Assembly (NCBI GenBank): GCA_007126575.1 | Contig: SLBA01000070.1 | Coordinates: 1-63,245, forward strand | Reading direction: 5' to 3' | Length of the DNA: 63,245 bases | Source: Gemmatimonadota bacterium | Lineage (GTDB): Bacteria > Gemmatimonadota > Gemmatimonadetes > Longimicrobiales > Gaopeijiaceae | Shown: positions 52,612 through 62,622 of the stretch, one piece after another | How positions within the stretch are numbered: the stretch's first letter is position 1 | Layout: each line of letters opens with the position of its first letter | Position numbers and translations under genes: made by a program | Notes under the pieces: generated by a model | Databases searched by the model: none | What the model saw: the letters and a program-made list of their open reading frames with translations, nothing else | What the model was told of the DNA's origin: nothing

Positions 52612-52649
52612 CGGCCTCTCCTCCCGATGTATATTTATTCGCTCTCGGG
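52609..52649 (+). promoter_or_regulatory. Candidate promoter of carB with inverted repeat
   Basis: TGACGG (52609-52614), 15-base spacer and TATATT (52630-52635). CCCGA (52623-52627) and TCGGG (52645-52649) flank the AT-rich core as an inverted repeat. The -35 overlaps the end of the MetS-like gene. Confidence 0.45.
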
Positions 52650-52706
52650 CCTCCGGGGACGTCCCGGTCGCCACCTCCACATCTCTGAATCCCCTCGGAC
52701 GTCGCC

Positions 52707-55700
52707 GTGCCAAGACGAGACGACCTCGAATCCATCCTGATCCTGGGATCCGGCCCCATCATCATCGGGCAGGCCTGCGAATTCGACTACTCCGGAACCC
52801 AGGCGGTCCGGGCCCTCAAGGAAGAGGGCTACCGCGTGATCCTGGTCAATTCGAATCCGGCCACGATCATGACGGACCCCGAGCTGGCCGACCGCACCTA
52901 CGTGGAGCCGATCACGGCCGCCTGGGTGGAGCGGATCATCGAGAAGGAGCGGCCCGACGCCATCCTGCCCACCATGGGGGGACAGACCGCGCTGACCGTG
53001 GCGATGGAACTGCACGAGAACGGGGTCCTGGAGCGCTACGGGGTGGAGCTGATCGGGGCGAACGCCCGCTCGATCGAGATGGCCGAGGACCGCGAGGAGT
53101 TCTCGGACGCGATGGCGCGGATCGGGCTGGCCGTGCCCCACGGCGGCTTCGTGCGGACGATGGAGGAAGCCCTCGAGCTGGTCGAGGACACGGGATTCCC
53201 TGCCATCATTCGCCCCTCGTACACCATGGGGGGCACGGGCGGGGGGATCGCCTACAACCGCAAGGAGTTCGAGGCCGCGGTCCGCAAGGGGCTCGACGCC
53301 TCGCCGATCACCGAGGTCCTGATCGACCGGTCGGTGATCGGGTGGAAGGAGTACGAGCTCGAGGTGGTGCGTGACGGTGACGACAGCGTCATCATCATCT
53401 GCGCGATCGAGAACTTCGATCCGATGGGGGTCCACACGGGCGACTCGATCACGGTTGCTCCGGCGCAGACGCTGACCGATGTCGAGTACCAGACGATGCG
53501 CGACGCCGCGATCGCGGTGATCCGCGAGATCGGGGTCGAGGCCGGCGGGTGCAACATCCAGTTCGCCGTGAACCCGGAAAATGGCGAGCTCCTGGTGATC
53601 GAGATGAACCCGCGGGTCTCGCGCTCCTCGGCGCTGGCCTCGAAGGCGACCGGTTTTCCGATCGCGCGGGTGGGAGCCAAGCTGGCAGTCGGCTACCGCC
53701 TGCACGAGCTGCCGAACGACATCACGAAGACGACCCCGGCCTCATTCGAGCCGACCCTCGACTACGTGGTCGCCAAGTTCCCCCGCTTCGCCTTCGAGAA
53801 GTTTCCCGAGGTGGATCCTGTCCTGGGGGTGCAGATGAAGGCCGTGGGCGAGACCATGGCGATCGGCCGCACCCTGAAGGCCGCATGGCAGAAGGGGCTG
53901 CGCGGGCTCGAGATCGGCCGCAGCGGATGGGTCGAGGGGGCCACCCTCTCGGACGACGGGCTCGAGTCCGAGGACCGCGAGTCGCTCCTGGCCGCCATGC
54001 GACGGCCCACCGCCGAGCGCCCCTTCCAGCTGAAGCGTGCCCTCACGCAGCTGGTGGCGTGGCAGGGGGCGGACGATGCCCCCGATCGTCCCGCGACGCT
54101 GGCCGAGATCCAGGAGGCGACGGGGATCGATCCGTGGTTCCTCGACCAGCTTCTGGAGCTGGTGGAGCTCGAATTCCGCTACCGGGACGCCGACGAGGTC
54201 ACCCCCCGGCTCGTGCACCTGATGAAGCGCAACGGATTCTCGGACGCGCAGCTGGGCAGCTTCCGCGGCCAGACCGAGGCCGAGGTGCGCAGCCTGCGCT
54301 GGGAGATGGGGATCCGCCCCACCTTCAACGTGGTCGACACCTGCGCCGGGGAGTTCCCGGCCGAGACGCCCTACTATTACTCGTCGTACGAGACCGAAGA
54401 CGAGGTCCGTGAGTCGGACCGCGAGAAGATCGTGATCCTGGGCAGCGGCCCGAACCGGATCGGGCAGGGGATCGAGTTCGACTACTGCTGCGTGCAGGCG
54501 GTGCTCGAGCTACGCGAAGCGGGCTACGAGACGATCATGATCAACTCGAACCCCGAGACGGTCTCGACCGACTTCGACGTCTCGGACCGCCTCTACTTCG
54601 AGCCGCTCACCCTCGAGGACGTGCTCGAGGTGCTGCATCGCGAGAAGCCCATGGGGGTGATCGTGCAGCTCGGCGGGCAGACCCCGCTGAACCTGGCGCG
54701 CAAGCTCGAGGAGATGGGGGTGCCGATCCTGGGGACCTCGGTCGATGCGATCGACCGGGCCGAGGACCGCCGCCGCTTCGAAGAGGTCTGCCGCAAGGTG
54801 GGCGCCCTGGTGCCCCCGAACGGGACCGCCACCTCGCTCGACGAGGCCCGCAGGGTGGCCGGCGAGGTGGGCTACCCCGTGCTCGTGCGGCCCTCGTACG
54901 TGCTGGGGGGGCGCGGGATGGAGATCGTCTACGACGAGGCTTCTCTCGACGCCTACTTTCAGAAGGCCGTGAAGGCCTCTCCGGACCACCCGGTGCTGAT
55001 CGACCAGTTCATCGAGGACGCCTTCGAGGCCGATGTCGACGCCCTGTCGGACGGGGTCGACGTCGTGATCGGGGGCATCATGCAGCACATCGAGAACGCG
55101 GGGGTGCACTCGGGCGACTCGGCGTGCGTCCTGCCCCCCTACCGGCTGGAGCCGGAGGAGCTCGAGACGATCCGCGAACTGACCCGGGCCTTCGCCCTGG
55201 AGCTGGGCGTCGTGGGCCTCCTGAACATCCAGTACGCGATCCGCGACGGGAACGTCTACGTGCTCGAGGTCAATCCGCGCGCCTCGCGCACGATCCCCTT
55301 CGTGAGCAAGGCGACCGGCACCCCGCTGGCCCGCTACGCCGCGCGCGTCATGGCTGGCGAGTCGCTGGCCTCGCTCGGAGTGCCCCCGGAGCCCGAGGTA
55401 CCCGGGGTGGCGGTCAAGGAGGCCGTCTTCCCCTTCAACCGTTTCGATGTCGACATCCTTCTGGGGCCCGAGATGCGCTCCACCGGAGAGGTGATGGGCT
55501 TCGATGCCTCGCTGGGGATGGCCTACGCGAAGGCGCAGGACGCGGCCAGCAACCCGCTGCCCGAGGAGGCCGGCACGCTGGTGGTCACGGTCAACGACCG
55601 CGACAAGCCGACGGTGACCCCGATCCTGCGGCGCTTCCTGGACCTGGGCTTCCGGATCCGGGCCACGGGGGGGACGTACCGCTACATGAACGGGCTGGGG

Positions 55701-56012
55701 CTGCAGTGCGACCGGATCTTCAAGGTCGGAGAGGGGCGGCCCGACATCGTCGACGCGATCGTGTCGGGCGAGGTCCAGCTGCTGATCAACACCCCGCTCG
55801 GCAAGAAGTCGCAGTTCGACGACTACGCGATGCGCCGGGCGGCGATCACCTACAAGATCCCGTACCTGACCACGATGTCGGCCACGAACGCGGCCTGCGA
55901 TGCGATCCTGGCGCTGCGTACCGTCACCCCCTCGGTCTGCTCGCTGCAGGAGTGGGCCGAGCGGCGGGGGACCCCGGCCGCACCGGGTGCCGCCGACCTG
56001 ACGGTGGGGTGA
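52707..56012 (+). CDS. carB: Carbamoyl-phosphate synthase large subunit
   Basis: An 1101-residue synthetase that makes carbamoyl phosphate from glutamine-derived ammonia, bicarbonate and two ATP, for pyrimidine and arginine synthesis. Two homologous ATP-grasp halves are seen: [19 protein letters not shown] at the start, and [18 protein letters not shown] at about residue 573. [10 protein letters not shown] and [11 protein letters not shown] mark the two carboxyphosphate and carbamate sites. The C-terminal MGS-like regulatory domain follows from about 945 (VTVNDRDKP). The start is GTG 52707. No carA gene is adjacent; the small subunit must be elsewhere. Confidence 0.96.
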   Translation: MPRRDDLESILILGSGPIIIGQACEFDYSGTQAVRALKEEGYRVILVNSNPATIMTDPELADRTYVEPITAAWVERIIEKERPDAILPTMGGQTALTVAMELHENGVLERYGVELIGANARSIEMAEDREEFSDAMARIGLAVPHGGFVRTMEEALELVEDTGFPAIIRPSYTMGGTGGGIAYNRKEFEAAVRKGLDASPITEVLIDRSVIGWKEYELEVVRDGDDSVIIICAIENFDPMGVHTGDSITVAPAQTLTDVEYQTMRDAAIAVIREIGVEAGGCNIQFAVNPENGELLVIEMNPRVSRSSALASKATGFPIARVGAKLAVGYRLHELPNDITKTTPASFEPTLDYVVAKFPRFAFEKFPEVDPVLGVQMKAVGETMAIGRTLKAAWQKGLRGLEIGRSGWVEGATLSDDGLESEDRESLLAAMRRPTAERPFQLKRALTQLVAWQGADDAPDRPATLAEIQEATGIDPWFLDQLLELVELEFRYRDADEVTPRLVHLMKRNGFSDAQLGSFRGQTEAEVRSLRWEMGIRPTFNVVDTCAGEFPAETPYYYSSYETEDEVRESDREKIVILGSGPNRIGQGIEFDYCCVQAVLELREAGYETIMINSNPETVSTDFDVSDRLYFEPLTLEDVLEVLHREKPMGVIVQLGGQTPLNLARKLEEMGVPILGTSVDAIDRAEDRRRFEEVCRKVGALVPPNGTATSLDEARRVAGEVGYPVLVRPSYVLGGRGMEIVYDEASLDAYFQKAVKASPDHPVLIDQFIEDAFEADVDALSDGVDVVIGGIMQHIENAGVHSGDSACVLPPYRLEPEELETIRELTRAFALELGVVGLLNIQYAIRDGNVYVLEVNPRASRTIPFVSKATGTPLARYAARVMAGESLASLGVPPEPEVPGVAVKEAVFPFNRFDVDILLGPEMRSTGEVMGFDASLGMAYAKAQDAASNPLPEEAGTLVVTVNDRDKPTVTPILRRFLDLGFRIRATGGTYRYMNGLGLQCDRIFKVGEGRPDIVDAIVSGEVQLLINTPLGKKSQFDDYAMRRAAITYKIPYLTTMSATNAACDAILALRTVTPSVCSLQEWAERRGTPAAPGAADLTVG

Positions 56013-56047
56013 TGGCGTGACGACCCCGCTCGCGTGACCGGCACCGG

Positions 56048-57025
56048 ATGAGCGCCCCCGCCGGCTTCTACCTGCACCCCGCAGCGTCGCTCCACGACAC
56101 GGGGTGGAACCACCCCGAGCACCAGGGGCGCCTGCGCTCGCTGGCCTCGTCGGTCGGCAAGGACATGATGGCGCTGTACGGACGGGTCGAGCAGACCGAG
56201 CCCCCCGCGGCCGAGATCGCCACCCTGGCGCGGGTGCACCCGCAGCGCTACCTGGCCCGGCTCCGCGAGGCTTCGGTCGAGGCCGAGGTGACCGGCAGGG
56301 TCCTGGATCTGGATCCCGAGACCCGCGTCTCGGGGGCCACCTGGGAGGCGCTGCTGGGGAGTGCGGGCGCCGCCTGCCACGCGGTCGAGGAGGTCGCGGC
56401 CGGACGCCGCCACAACGCCTTCGTGGCCGCCCGCCCCCCCGGCCACCACGCCTCGGCCGAGCGGGCCATGGGCTTCTGCATGGTCAACCACGTGGCGGTC
56501 GCGGCACGGCACGCAATCGCCGAAGGGCTGGCCCGGCGGGTGGCGATCGTCGACTGGGACCTGCACCACGGCAACGGTACCCAGGACATCTTCTACGACG
56601 ACCCCGACGTCTTCTACCTCTCGCTGCACGAGTGGCCGCAGTTTCCCGGTACGGGAGCCTCGACGGAACGGGGCGAGGGGGCGGGCGAGGGCACGACGCA
56701 CAACGTGCCTCTGCCGGCGGGAACCGGCTTCACGAGCTATCGGCGGGCGATGGCCGGGGCGCTCGACGAGGTCGCCGGGGTCTTCGCCCCGGATCTGGTC
56801 CTGATCTCGGCCGGCTACGATACCCTGCGGGCCGATCCCCTGGGCAGCTTCGAGCTCGAACCGCCGCACTTCCACGAGCTGACCCGGCTCGTCATGGAGT
56901 GGGCGAAGGCGTCGGCCGAGGGCCGGGTAGTGGCCGTGCTCGAGGGGGGTTATGCGCCCTCTCCGACCGGCAAGGCGGTGGTGGCGACGGTGCGTGCGCT
57001 TGCCGGGGTCTCGCTCACGGAATGA
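56048..57025 (+). CDS. Histone-deacetylase-family zinc amidohydrolase
   Basis: A 325-residue class II HDAC-like enzyme, the family that includes acetoin-utilisation and acetylpolyamine amidohydrolases. Active-site blocks are ARPPGHHA (the two catalytic His), GFCMVNHVAVAA, IVDWDLHHGNGTQ (zinc Asp and His), SAGYDTLRADPLG (zinc Asp) and LEGGYAP. It removes acetyl groups from lysine side chains or polyamines. Metal ligands are all present. It lies 35 bases after carB on the same strand and may share its transcript. The substrate is unknown. Confidence 0.93.
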   Translation: MSAPAGFYLHPAASLHDTGWNHPEHQGRLRSLASSVGKDMMALYGRVEQTEPPAAEIATLARVHPQRYLARLREASVEAEVTGRVLDLDPETRVSGATWEALLGSAGAACHAVEEVAAGRRHNAFVAARPPGHHASAERAMGFCMVNHVAVAARHAIAEGLARRVAIVDWDLHHGNGTQDIFYDDPDVFYLSLHEWPQFPGTGASTERGEGAGEGTTHNVPLPAGTGFTSYRRAMAGALDEVAGVFAPDLVLISAGYDTLRADPLGSFELEPPHFHELTRLVMEWAKASAEGRVVAVLEGGYAPSPTGKAVVATVRALAGVSLTE

Positions 57026-57036
57026 GGGCCTGACGA

Positions 57037-57103
57037 GCCTTCCCTGGAGGTGTTCGGCCTCGCCGTATTCAGGGCTCTGCCCCCCTCCGCCTTGAGGGAA
57101 GGC
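57037..57103 (+). other. Inverted repeat in the leader of the CcmH-like gene
   Basis: GCCTTCCCT (57037-57045) and its exact reverse complement (57095-57103) are 49 bases apart. GGAGG and CCTCC next to the arms could pair alternatively. The gap is 141 bases. It may be a terminator for the HDAC gene or a structured leader. Confidence 0.4.
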
Positions 57104-57166
57104 CTCCGACCGGCGAGTTTAGGGAGTCAATTCACCGGCTCCGTTCCCCGTACCCCGGTGACGCCG

Positions 57167-57718
57167 ATGCTTCGAAAAACCCTGATGGTCACGCTGGGCC
57201 TCCTCGTAGTGGGGCTCATCGCCGCTCCCCCCCTCGAGGCGCAGATCCCCGAAGGGGTCGAGGGCACCTATATCCCTCACCCCGAGGCCGAGAAGGCCAC
57301 CTCGCGTCTCCTCTCGCCCTTCTGTCCGGGGCTCATGCTCGAGCAGTGCCCCGCCGAGGAGTCCCGTGTTCTGCGGGACTCGATCCAGATGCTCGCCCTG
57401 CAGGGAATGAACGCCCGCGAGCTCGAAGAGTGGATGCTGGCCAACCACGGAGAGGAGTACCGCGCGGTGCCGAAGAGCAGTGGGACCGGGCTCGCCGCCT
57501 GGGTCCTCCCGCCCTTCGCACTCCTGATGGGAATCGGCGCGGTCGTGCTCGTTCTCCGCAGGGTCCTCCCATCGCGTGAGGCGGGATTCGATGCCGACGA
57601 CGGCTCCGACGGTGATTCCGCGGACGGATCCGACACCCCGATCCTCTCGGCCGAAGAAGAGAAGCGGCTGCGAGAGGCGATTCGAGAGATCGAGCTCGCA
57701 GAGGATCCGGCGCTCTAG
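57167..57718 (+). CDS. CcmH-like cytochrome c maturation protein with altered cysteine motif
   Basis: A 183-residue membrane protein with a signal-anchor (LRKTLMVTLGLLVVGLIAA), a CcmH-like helical domain (SRVLRDSIQMLALQGMNARELEEWMLANHGEEYRAVP reads like the family) and a second membrane helix (about 118-140). CcmH reduces and delivers apocytochrome c using the motif LRCXXCQ. Here the place reads SPFCPGLMLEQCP, so the two Cys are seven residues apart, not two. Redox activity may differ. The C-terminal tail is acidic and Asp/Ser-rich. No other ccm gene is in the window. ATG 57167 or GTG 57158 are both possible. Confidence 0.65.
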   Translation: MLRKTLMVTLGLLVVGLIAAPPLEAQIPEGVEGTYIPHPEAEKATSRLLSPFCPGLMLEQCPAEESRVLRDSIQMLALQGMNARELEEWMLANHGEEYRAVPKSSGTGLAAWVLPPFALLMGIGAVVLVLRRVLPSREAGFDADDGSDGDSADGSDTPILSAEEEKRLREAIREIELAEDPAL

Positions 57719-57735
57719 CGGCGCGCCTCCACTAC

Positions 57736-58701
57736 ATGACTGATAACCGAACGGGTCGGGACGACTCCGATGTCCCCTCGATGCTGGATCTGATCCGGAT
57801 GAGTCCTCGTCCGATCTTTCCTCCCGGGGGACGCGACCTGTATCGCCAGATCGCGATCCTCACCGAGATGGCTCCGGGCAAGGAGGTCCTCGTGGCCTCG
57901 TGCGGCATCGGGGTGACGGCCGAGTTCTTCGTGCGCGAATTTGGGGTTCAGGGCTCCGGGGTCGACGAAGACGCCACGCTCATCGAGCGCTGCGAGGAGC
58001 GGACCCGGGTCGACGGGATCCAGGACCGACTCCAGTTCCAGCAGGCACCGATGGACAATCTGCCCTATCGCGACGGGGTCTTCGATGTGACGCTCGGCGA
58101 GCTGGGGCTGACGGCGCGCGCGACCCCCGAAGACGCGATCCGCGAGCTGGTGCGGGTGACCCGCCCCGGGGGACGCGTCGTGCTGGTGCAGCCGGTCTGG
58201 AAGGCGCCCGTCGACGACGAGCGGCAGGCAGTGCTCGCCGAGCACCTCGGGGCCCGGCCCCTGATGATGGTCGAGGTCAAGCAGATCCTGCGCGCCTCGG
58301 GGGTGCGAAAGCTGCACACCGAGGCGTGGTCCGACGAAGAGACCGCGTTTCGCAAGGAAGCCCGCAAGCCCTTTCCCGATTTCGCCGAGTTGTTCACCCT
58401 GTACGAGAAGGTCGGGATCCTGCGCCGGGCCTGGAAGCGCTGGGGCTGGCGGGGGGTGCGCGCCGCGATCGCCCGTGAGCAGCGGGTGCACCGGCTCCTG
58501 ACCCGCGAGCGCGTCCTGGGGCTCGACATGGTGTCGGGGCTGCGCACCGTGCCCGAAGCGCTCGAGCCCGACCCGCCGGAGCCGGACGACACCGAGACCG
58601 AGGACGCCCCGGACTCTTCGAACGACCCCGAGCACTCGAACGACCCCGGCCCTTCGAACGCCGACGAACCTTCGACGCCCCCACCACCGACTGCAACGTG
58701 A
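57736..58701 (+). CDS. SAM-dependent methyltransferase with repetitive acidic tail
   Basis: A 321-residue class I methyltransferase. Motif I is degenerate: VLVASCGIGVTAEFF in place of the usual DXGXGXG. The later blocks MDNLPYRDGVFDVTLGELGL and ELVRVTRPGGRVVLVQPVW are typical. Residues 150-270 are a helical region that probably binds substrate. The tail (about 275-321) is acidic and holds three copies of a six-residue unit (SNDPEH, SNDPGP, SNADEP; nt 58615-58668). The substrate is unknown. Its stop overlaps the M24 gene start (GTGA). Confidence 0.8.
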   Translation: MTDNRTGRDDSDVPSMLDLIRMSPRPIFPPGGRDLYRQIAILTEMAPGKEVLVASCGIGVTAEFFVREFGVQGSGVDEDATLIERCEERTRVDGIQDRLQFQQAPMDNLPYRDGVFDVTLGELGLTARATPEDAIRELVRVTRPGGRVVLVQPVWKAPVDDERQAVLAEHLGARPLMMVEVKQILRASGVRKLHTEAWSDEETAFRKEARKPFPDFAELFTLYEKVGILRRAWKRWGWRGVRAAIAREQRVHRLLTRERVLGLDMVSGLRTVPEALEPDPPEPDDTETEDAPDSSNDPEHSNDPGPSNADEPSTPPPPTAT

Positions 58702-59912
58702 CTTCCTTCGCCCCCACCGACCCGAGCCCCGAACTCCTCGACCCCGACCGCCTCGCCGCCCTGCAGGCGCGCATCGCCGAGATCGGCGCCGACGGCTGGC
58801 TCCTGTACGACTTTCGTGACCAGAACCCGCTGGCCCACCAGCTCCTGGGGCTGGGCAAGACGACCCGCCGGGCCTTCGCCCTCTTTCCGGTCGAGGGCGA
58901 GCCGGTCCTGCTGCGCCACGCGATCGAGGCGTCTTCGTGGCATGCGTGGCCCTGGGCGTCGCGCACCTACGCGGGGTGGAAGGAACTCGAGACGGAGCTC
59001 CCCCATCTCCTCGAGGGGCTCGACACCGTGGCCATGGAGGTCTCGCCGAAGAGCGCCGTGCCCACCGTGGACCGCGTCCCGTCGGGGATTGTCGAGCTGG
59101 TCCGCGCCACCGGAGTGACCCCGGTCACATCGGGGGACCTGGTCAGCCAGTACTACGCCCGCTGGCACGAGGGGGGGCTCGAGGCACACCGCCGCGCAGC
59201 CACCGTGGTCCGCGACGTGGCGCACGGCGCCTTCCAGCGGGCCGCGCAGCACGCCGCCGTGGGCGACCCGGTGAGCGAGGTCGCCCTGATGCAGTGGATC
59301 GAGCACGCCCTCGAGCGCGGGGGGGTGACCGAGCAGGTGGGCTGCATCGCGGCGCTGGGGCGCACCGCCTCGGATCCGCACTACCACCCGCGGGGGGAAG
59401 GGGAGCAGATCGAATCCGGCTCGCTCGTGCTCATCGACCTGTGGGGCACCGAGCCCGGGGGGATCCCCGCCGACCAGACCTGGATGGCGTGGATCGGCGA
59501 CGCCCCGGATGACCGCACCATCGAGGTCTGGACCGCGGTGCGCGACGCCCGCGACCGGGCGCTCGAGCTCCTCATGGCGCGCTACGCCGAGGGCGAGGAG
59601 ATCCGCGGCTGGGAGGTGGACCGCGCGGCTCGCGACCTGCTCGACGAGCGCGGCTTCGGGGAGTGGTTCGTGCACCGCCTGGGGCACTCGATGGACCGCG
59701 AGCTGCACGGCTCCGGCCCCAACCTTGACGACCTCGAGACGCGCGACGAGCGCCGGATCCTGCCCGGCGTGGGCTTCTCGATCGAGCCGGGGGTGTACAT
59801 TCCGGGCGAGATCGGCGTGCGCAGCGAGGTGAACGTTTACTGGGGCCCCGACGGTCCCGAGGGCACCCCGACCGAGATCCAGCGCGAGCTCCTGATCCTC
59901 TCCGGGGACTGA
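58698..59912 (+). CDS. M24-family metallopeptidase (Xaa-Pro aminopeptidase-like)
   Basis: A 404-residue pita-bread-fold enzyme. Residues 1-170 form the creatinase-type N-terminal domain; the catalytic domain follows. Metal ligands are visible: Asp in VLIDLWG, Asp in GIPADQTWM, His in VHRLGHSMDRE (with the companion His of ELHG), Glu in FSIEPGVY and Glu in VRSEVNVY. A functional dinuclear site is likely. It removes an N-terminal residue before Pro. The start is GTG 58698, overlapping the methyltransferase stop. PriA begins seven bases after its stop, so the three form one operon. Confidence 0.9.
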   Translation: MTSFAPTDPSPELLDPDRLAALQARIAEIGADGWLLYDFRDQNPLAHQLLGLGKTTRRAFALFPVEGEPVLLRHAIEASSWHAWPWASRTYAGWKELETELPHLLEGLDTVAMEVSPKSAVPTVDRVPSGIVELVRATGVTPVTSGDLVSQYYARWHEGGLEAHRRAATVVRDVAHGAFQRAAQHAAVGDPVSEVALMQWIEHALERGGVTEQVGCIAALGRTASDPHYHPRGEGEQIESGSLVLIDLWGTEPGGIPADQTWMAWIGDAPDDRTIEVWTAVRDARDRALELLMARYAEGEEIRGWEVDRAARDLLDERGFGEWFVHRLGHSMDRELHGSGPNLDDLETRDERRILPGVGFSIEPGVYIPGEIGVRSEVNVYWGPDGPEGTPTEIQRELLILSGD

Positions 59913-59919
59913 TCGACCG

Positions 59920-62430
59920 GTGCCGGAGCATGTGGAGGTCGCCCTCCCCCTGCCGCTCTTCCGGACCTTCACCTACCGGATCGACGAAGGCCCCCCGCCG
60001 GAGCCGGGGTGCCGGGTGCTGGTCCCCTTCCGCCGGCGCGAGCGGGTGGGCTGGGTCCTGGGCCCCGCGGACCCGGCCGGCATTCGCGGGATCCGCTCGG
60101 TGCACGACCGGCTCGAGACCGAGCCCTCGGTCACCCCGGAACTCCTGGAGCTGGCCCGCTGGATGGCCGAGTACTACGTCTGCCCCGTGGGGATCGTGCT
60201 GCGTTCGCTCCTCCCCTCGGTGCTCTCGGACGTGGCACGCGAGCGGGTCACCCTGACCCCGGCCGGTCGCACCCTGATCGAGGGCCGCCGCGCCGCGCTC
60301 CAGCCCCCCGGACCCGAGCTGCCCGACTCGGCGTGGACCCTGCTCGAGGCGCTCGAGTCAATGGAGGGCCCCGCCGCGCTCTCGACGCTGCGCAAGCACC
60401 TTGGGGGCTCTAGCGCGTGGCCCCCCCTGCGCCGCCTGTCGGCCGAGGGGCTGGTCGAGCACCACACCGAGCCCCCGCGAGCCCCCCCGGTCCGCACCCG
60501 CCGGGTGGTGCGGCTGACCGAGCGGGTGCCCGACCTGCTCGAGCGCGAGGAGCTCTTCGGGCGGGCCGACCGGCAGCGGGAGTGCTACGAGTACCTCGAG
60601 ACCGCCGAGGGCGCGGCCGAGCTGGCCGAGCTCACCGGCCGCCTGGGCTTCTCGCGCTCGGTGATCAGCGGGCTCGAGGACAAGGCGCTCGTCACCCTGG
60701 CCGACGAAGAGGTCCTTCGGGACCCCTTCCAGGGTCGGGAGCCCGCCGGCCCTCCCCCGGTTCTCACCCCGAACCCGGCCCAGCGGCTCGCCATCGACAC
60801 CCTGACGGGGGCGCTCGACGACGACGCCCGCGCCCCCTTCCTCCTGCACGGGGTGACGGGCTCGGGCAAGACGCTCGTCTACATCGAGCTGCTGCGCGAG
60901 GTGGTCGACCGGCGCGGACGCAGCGCGATCGTGCTCGTGCCCGAGATCGCGCTGACCCCCCAGACGGTGGGACGCTTCCGGGCCTGGTTCGGAGACCGGG
61001 TCGCGGTCCTCCACTCGGCGCTCTCGAATGGGGAGCGCTACGACGAGTGGCGCCAGCTGCGCTCGGGCGACAAGCGGATCGTGGTGGGCGCCCGCTCGGC
61101 GCTTTTCGCCCCCCTGGACGATCTGGGCGCAATCATCGTCGACGAGGAGCACGAGGGCACCTACAAGCAGTCCGAGGCCCCCCGCTACCATGCCCGCGAC
61201 CTGGCGGTGCTCAGGGCGCACCGTGCCGGGGCGGTCTGCGTGCTCGGCAGCGCCACCCCCTCGCTCGAAAGCTGGCGCAACGCCGAGCGGGGCAAGTTCC
61301 GGCGCCTCACGCTGCCCGACCGGGCCACCGGCGCCCTGCTGCCGAAGGTGGACGTGGTGGACCTGCGCAAGCTGCGCGCGCCCGGTGGGCAGAGTGGGCA
61401 GGGGAGCGCGAGGGCTTCTTCGTACGTCCTGACGCCCCCCCTGACCGCGGCGCTCACCGAGACGCTGAAGAGGGGCGAGCAGGCGATTCTTCTGCTGAAT
61501 CGCCGCGGCTACTCGTCCTTTCTGCAGTGCCGCGGCTGCGGAGAGGTCATGGAGTGCCCCCACTGCTCGGTCTCGCTCACCTACCACCGGGGCCGCCAGA
61601 TCCTGCTCTGCCATCACTGCCGCCACGAGGTCCGCGCGCCGAATCGCTGCCCCTCGTGCGGCGACCCCGAGCTGTCGCGCCGGGGCATGGGCACCGAGCA
61701 GGTCGAACAGGTGGTCGGGGAGGCCTTTCCGGGCGCCCGCATCGCCCGCATGGATGTCGATACCACCGGGGGGAAATGGGCGCACGCCGACATCCTCGGC
61801 CGGGTGGGCCGGGGCGAGGTCGACATCCTGCTGGGCACGCAGATGATCGCCAAGGGGCTGGACTTTCCGATGGTGACGCTGGTCGGGGTGGTCAACGCCG
61901 ACGTGGGGCTCCACCTGCCGGACTTTCGCGCCAGCGAGCGCGCCTTCCAGCTCCTCTCGCAGGTGGCCGGACGTGCGGGGCGGGGGGAGCGCGGGGGACG
62001 GGTGATCATCCAGAGCTCGCTGCCCGAGCACTACGCGGTGCAGTCGGCGCTCACCCACGACTTCGAGGGCTTCGCCCGCGCCGAGTTCGCCGAACGAAGG
62101 GAGCCCGCCTACCCACCCCACCTGCGCATGGCGAACGTGATCGTCAGTTCGCCCGACGCCGAGCTGGCCGCCTCGACCGCCGAGGGCGCCGCCGCCTGGC
62201 TGCGCGCCCGGATCGCCGGGCCGGATGGGGCCGGCGCGGGCCTCACCCTGGTCGGCCCCGCCCCGAGCCCGATCGAGCGGCTGCACACCCGCTGGCGCTG
62301 GCACTTCTTCCTGCGCGGCGCGGGCGTGGCCGAGATGACCCGGCTCCTGCACGCCTTCATGACCGGATACGATCCCCCGGCCGGCGATGTCCGCATCGCG
62401 CTGGACCGGGACCCGGTGGCGCTGCTCTGA
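59920..62430 (+). CDS. priA: Primosomal protein N', replication-restart helicase PriA
   Basis: An 836-residue superfamily 2 DNA helicase that reloads the replisome at stalled forks. The N-terminal DNA-binding domain (1-110) starts EVALPLPLFRTFTYR. Walker A is GVTGSGKT (Lys317), Walker B DEEHEG, and motif III GSATPSLES. The zinc domain has eight cysteines or near equivalents: CRGCGEVMECPHC and CHHC, then CPSCG. Motifs V and VI are GTQMIAKGLDFP and QVAGRAGRGERGG. The start is GTG 59920. The protein is about 100 residues longer than the E. coli enzyme (732), mainly in the N-terminal half. It closes the methyltransferase-M24 operon. Confidence 0.95.
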   Translation: MPEHVEVALPLPLFRTFTYRIDEGPPPEPGCRVLVPFRRRERVGWVLGPADPAGIRGIRSVHDRLETEPSVTPELLELARWMAEYYVCPVGIVLRSLLPSVLSDVARERVTLTPAGRTLIEGRRAALQPPGPELPDSAWTLLEALESMEGPAALSTLRKHLGGSSAWPPLRRLSAEGLVEHHTEPPRAPPVRTRRVVRLTERVPDLLEREELFGRADRQRECYEYLETAEGAAELAELTGRLGFSRSVISGLEDKALVTLADEEVLRDPFQGREPAGPPPVLTPNPAQRLAIDTLTGALDDDARAPFLLHGVTGSGKTLVYIELLREVVDRRGRSAIVLVPEIALTPQTVGRFRAWFGDRVAVLHSALSNGERYDEWRQLRSGDKRIVVGARSALFAPLDDLGAIIVDEEHEGTYKQSEAPRYHARDLAVLRAHRAGAVCVLGSATPSLESWRNAERGKFRRLTLPDRATGALLPKVDVVDLRKLRAPGGQSGQGSARASSYVLTPPLTAALTETLKRGEQAILLLNRRGYSSFLQCRGCGEVMECPHCSVSLTYHRGRQILLCHHCRHEVRAPNRCPSCGDPELSRRGMGTEQVEQVVGEAFPGARIARMDVDTTGGKWAHADILGRVGRGEVDILLGTQMIAKGLDFPMVTLVGVVNADVGLHLPDFRASERAFQLLSQVAGRAGRGERGGRVIIQSSLPEHYAVQSALTHDFEGFARAEFAERREPAYPPHLRMANVIVSSPDAELAASTAEGAAAWLRARIAGPDGAGAGLTLVGPAPSPIERLHTRWRWHFFLRGAGVAEMTRLLHAFMTGYDPPAGDVRIALDRDPVALL

Positions 62431-62481
62431 GGGGGTGCCCCCAACGGGGAGTGTACCCGCCGGGTAACGGCGCTGGCGGTG

Positions 62482-62514
62482 CGATTGCCCGCCCCCTAGA
62501 TTGGGGCGCAATCG
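62482..62514. terminator. Two-tier hairpin after priA
   Basis: CGATTGC pairs with GCAATCG, and inside it GCCCC pairs with GGGGC around a seven-base loop, with a two-base bulge. It lies in the 192-base gap before the HNH gene. Confidence 0.65.
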
Positions 62515-62622
62515 AATCGGGGGTCCCGGGGTATCAGGTGGGACGTTGGGGAGAACTCGGGAATTGGCAACCCGGAGCGCCCCCTTCGGCTGCGAACCCC
62601 TGTGCAATGGAGGAGTGCCGAG

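Noticed and set aside
60358-62607. Long minus-strand frame opposite priA
   Set aside because: priA has all helicase and zinc motifs. The opposite frame is low-complexity and unrecognisable.
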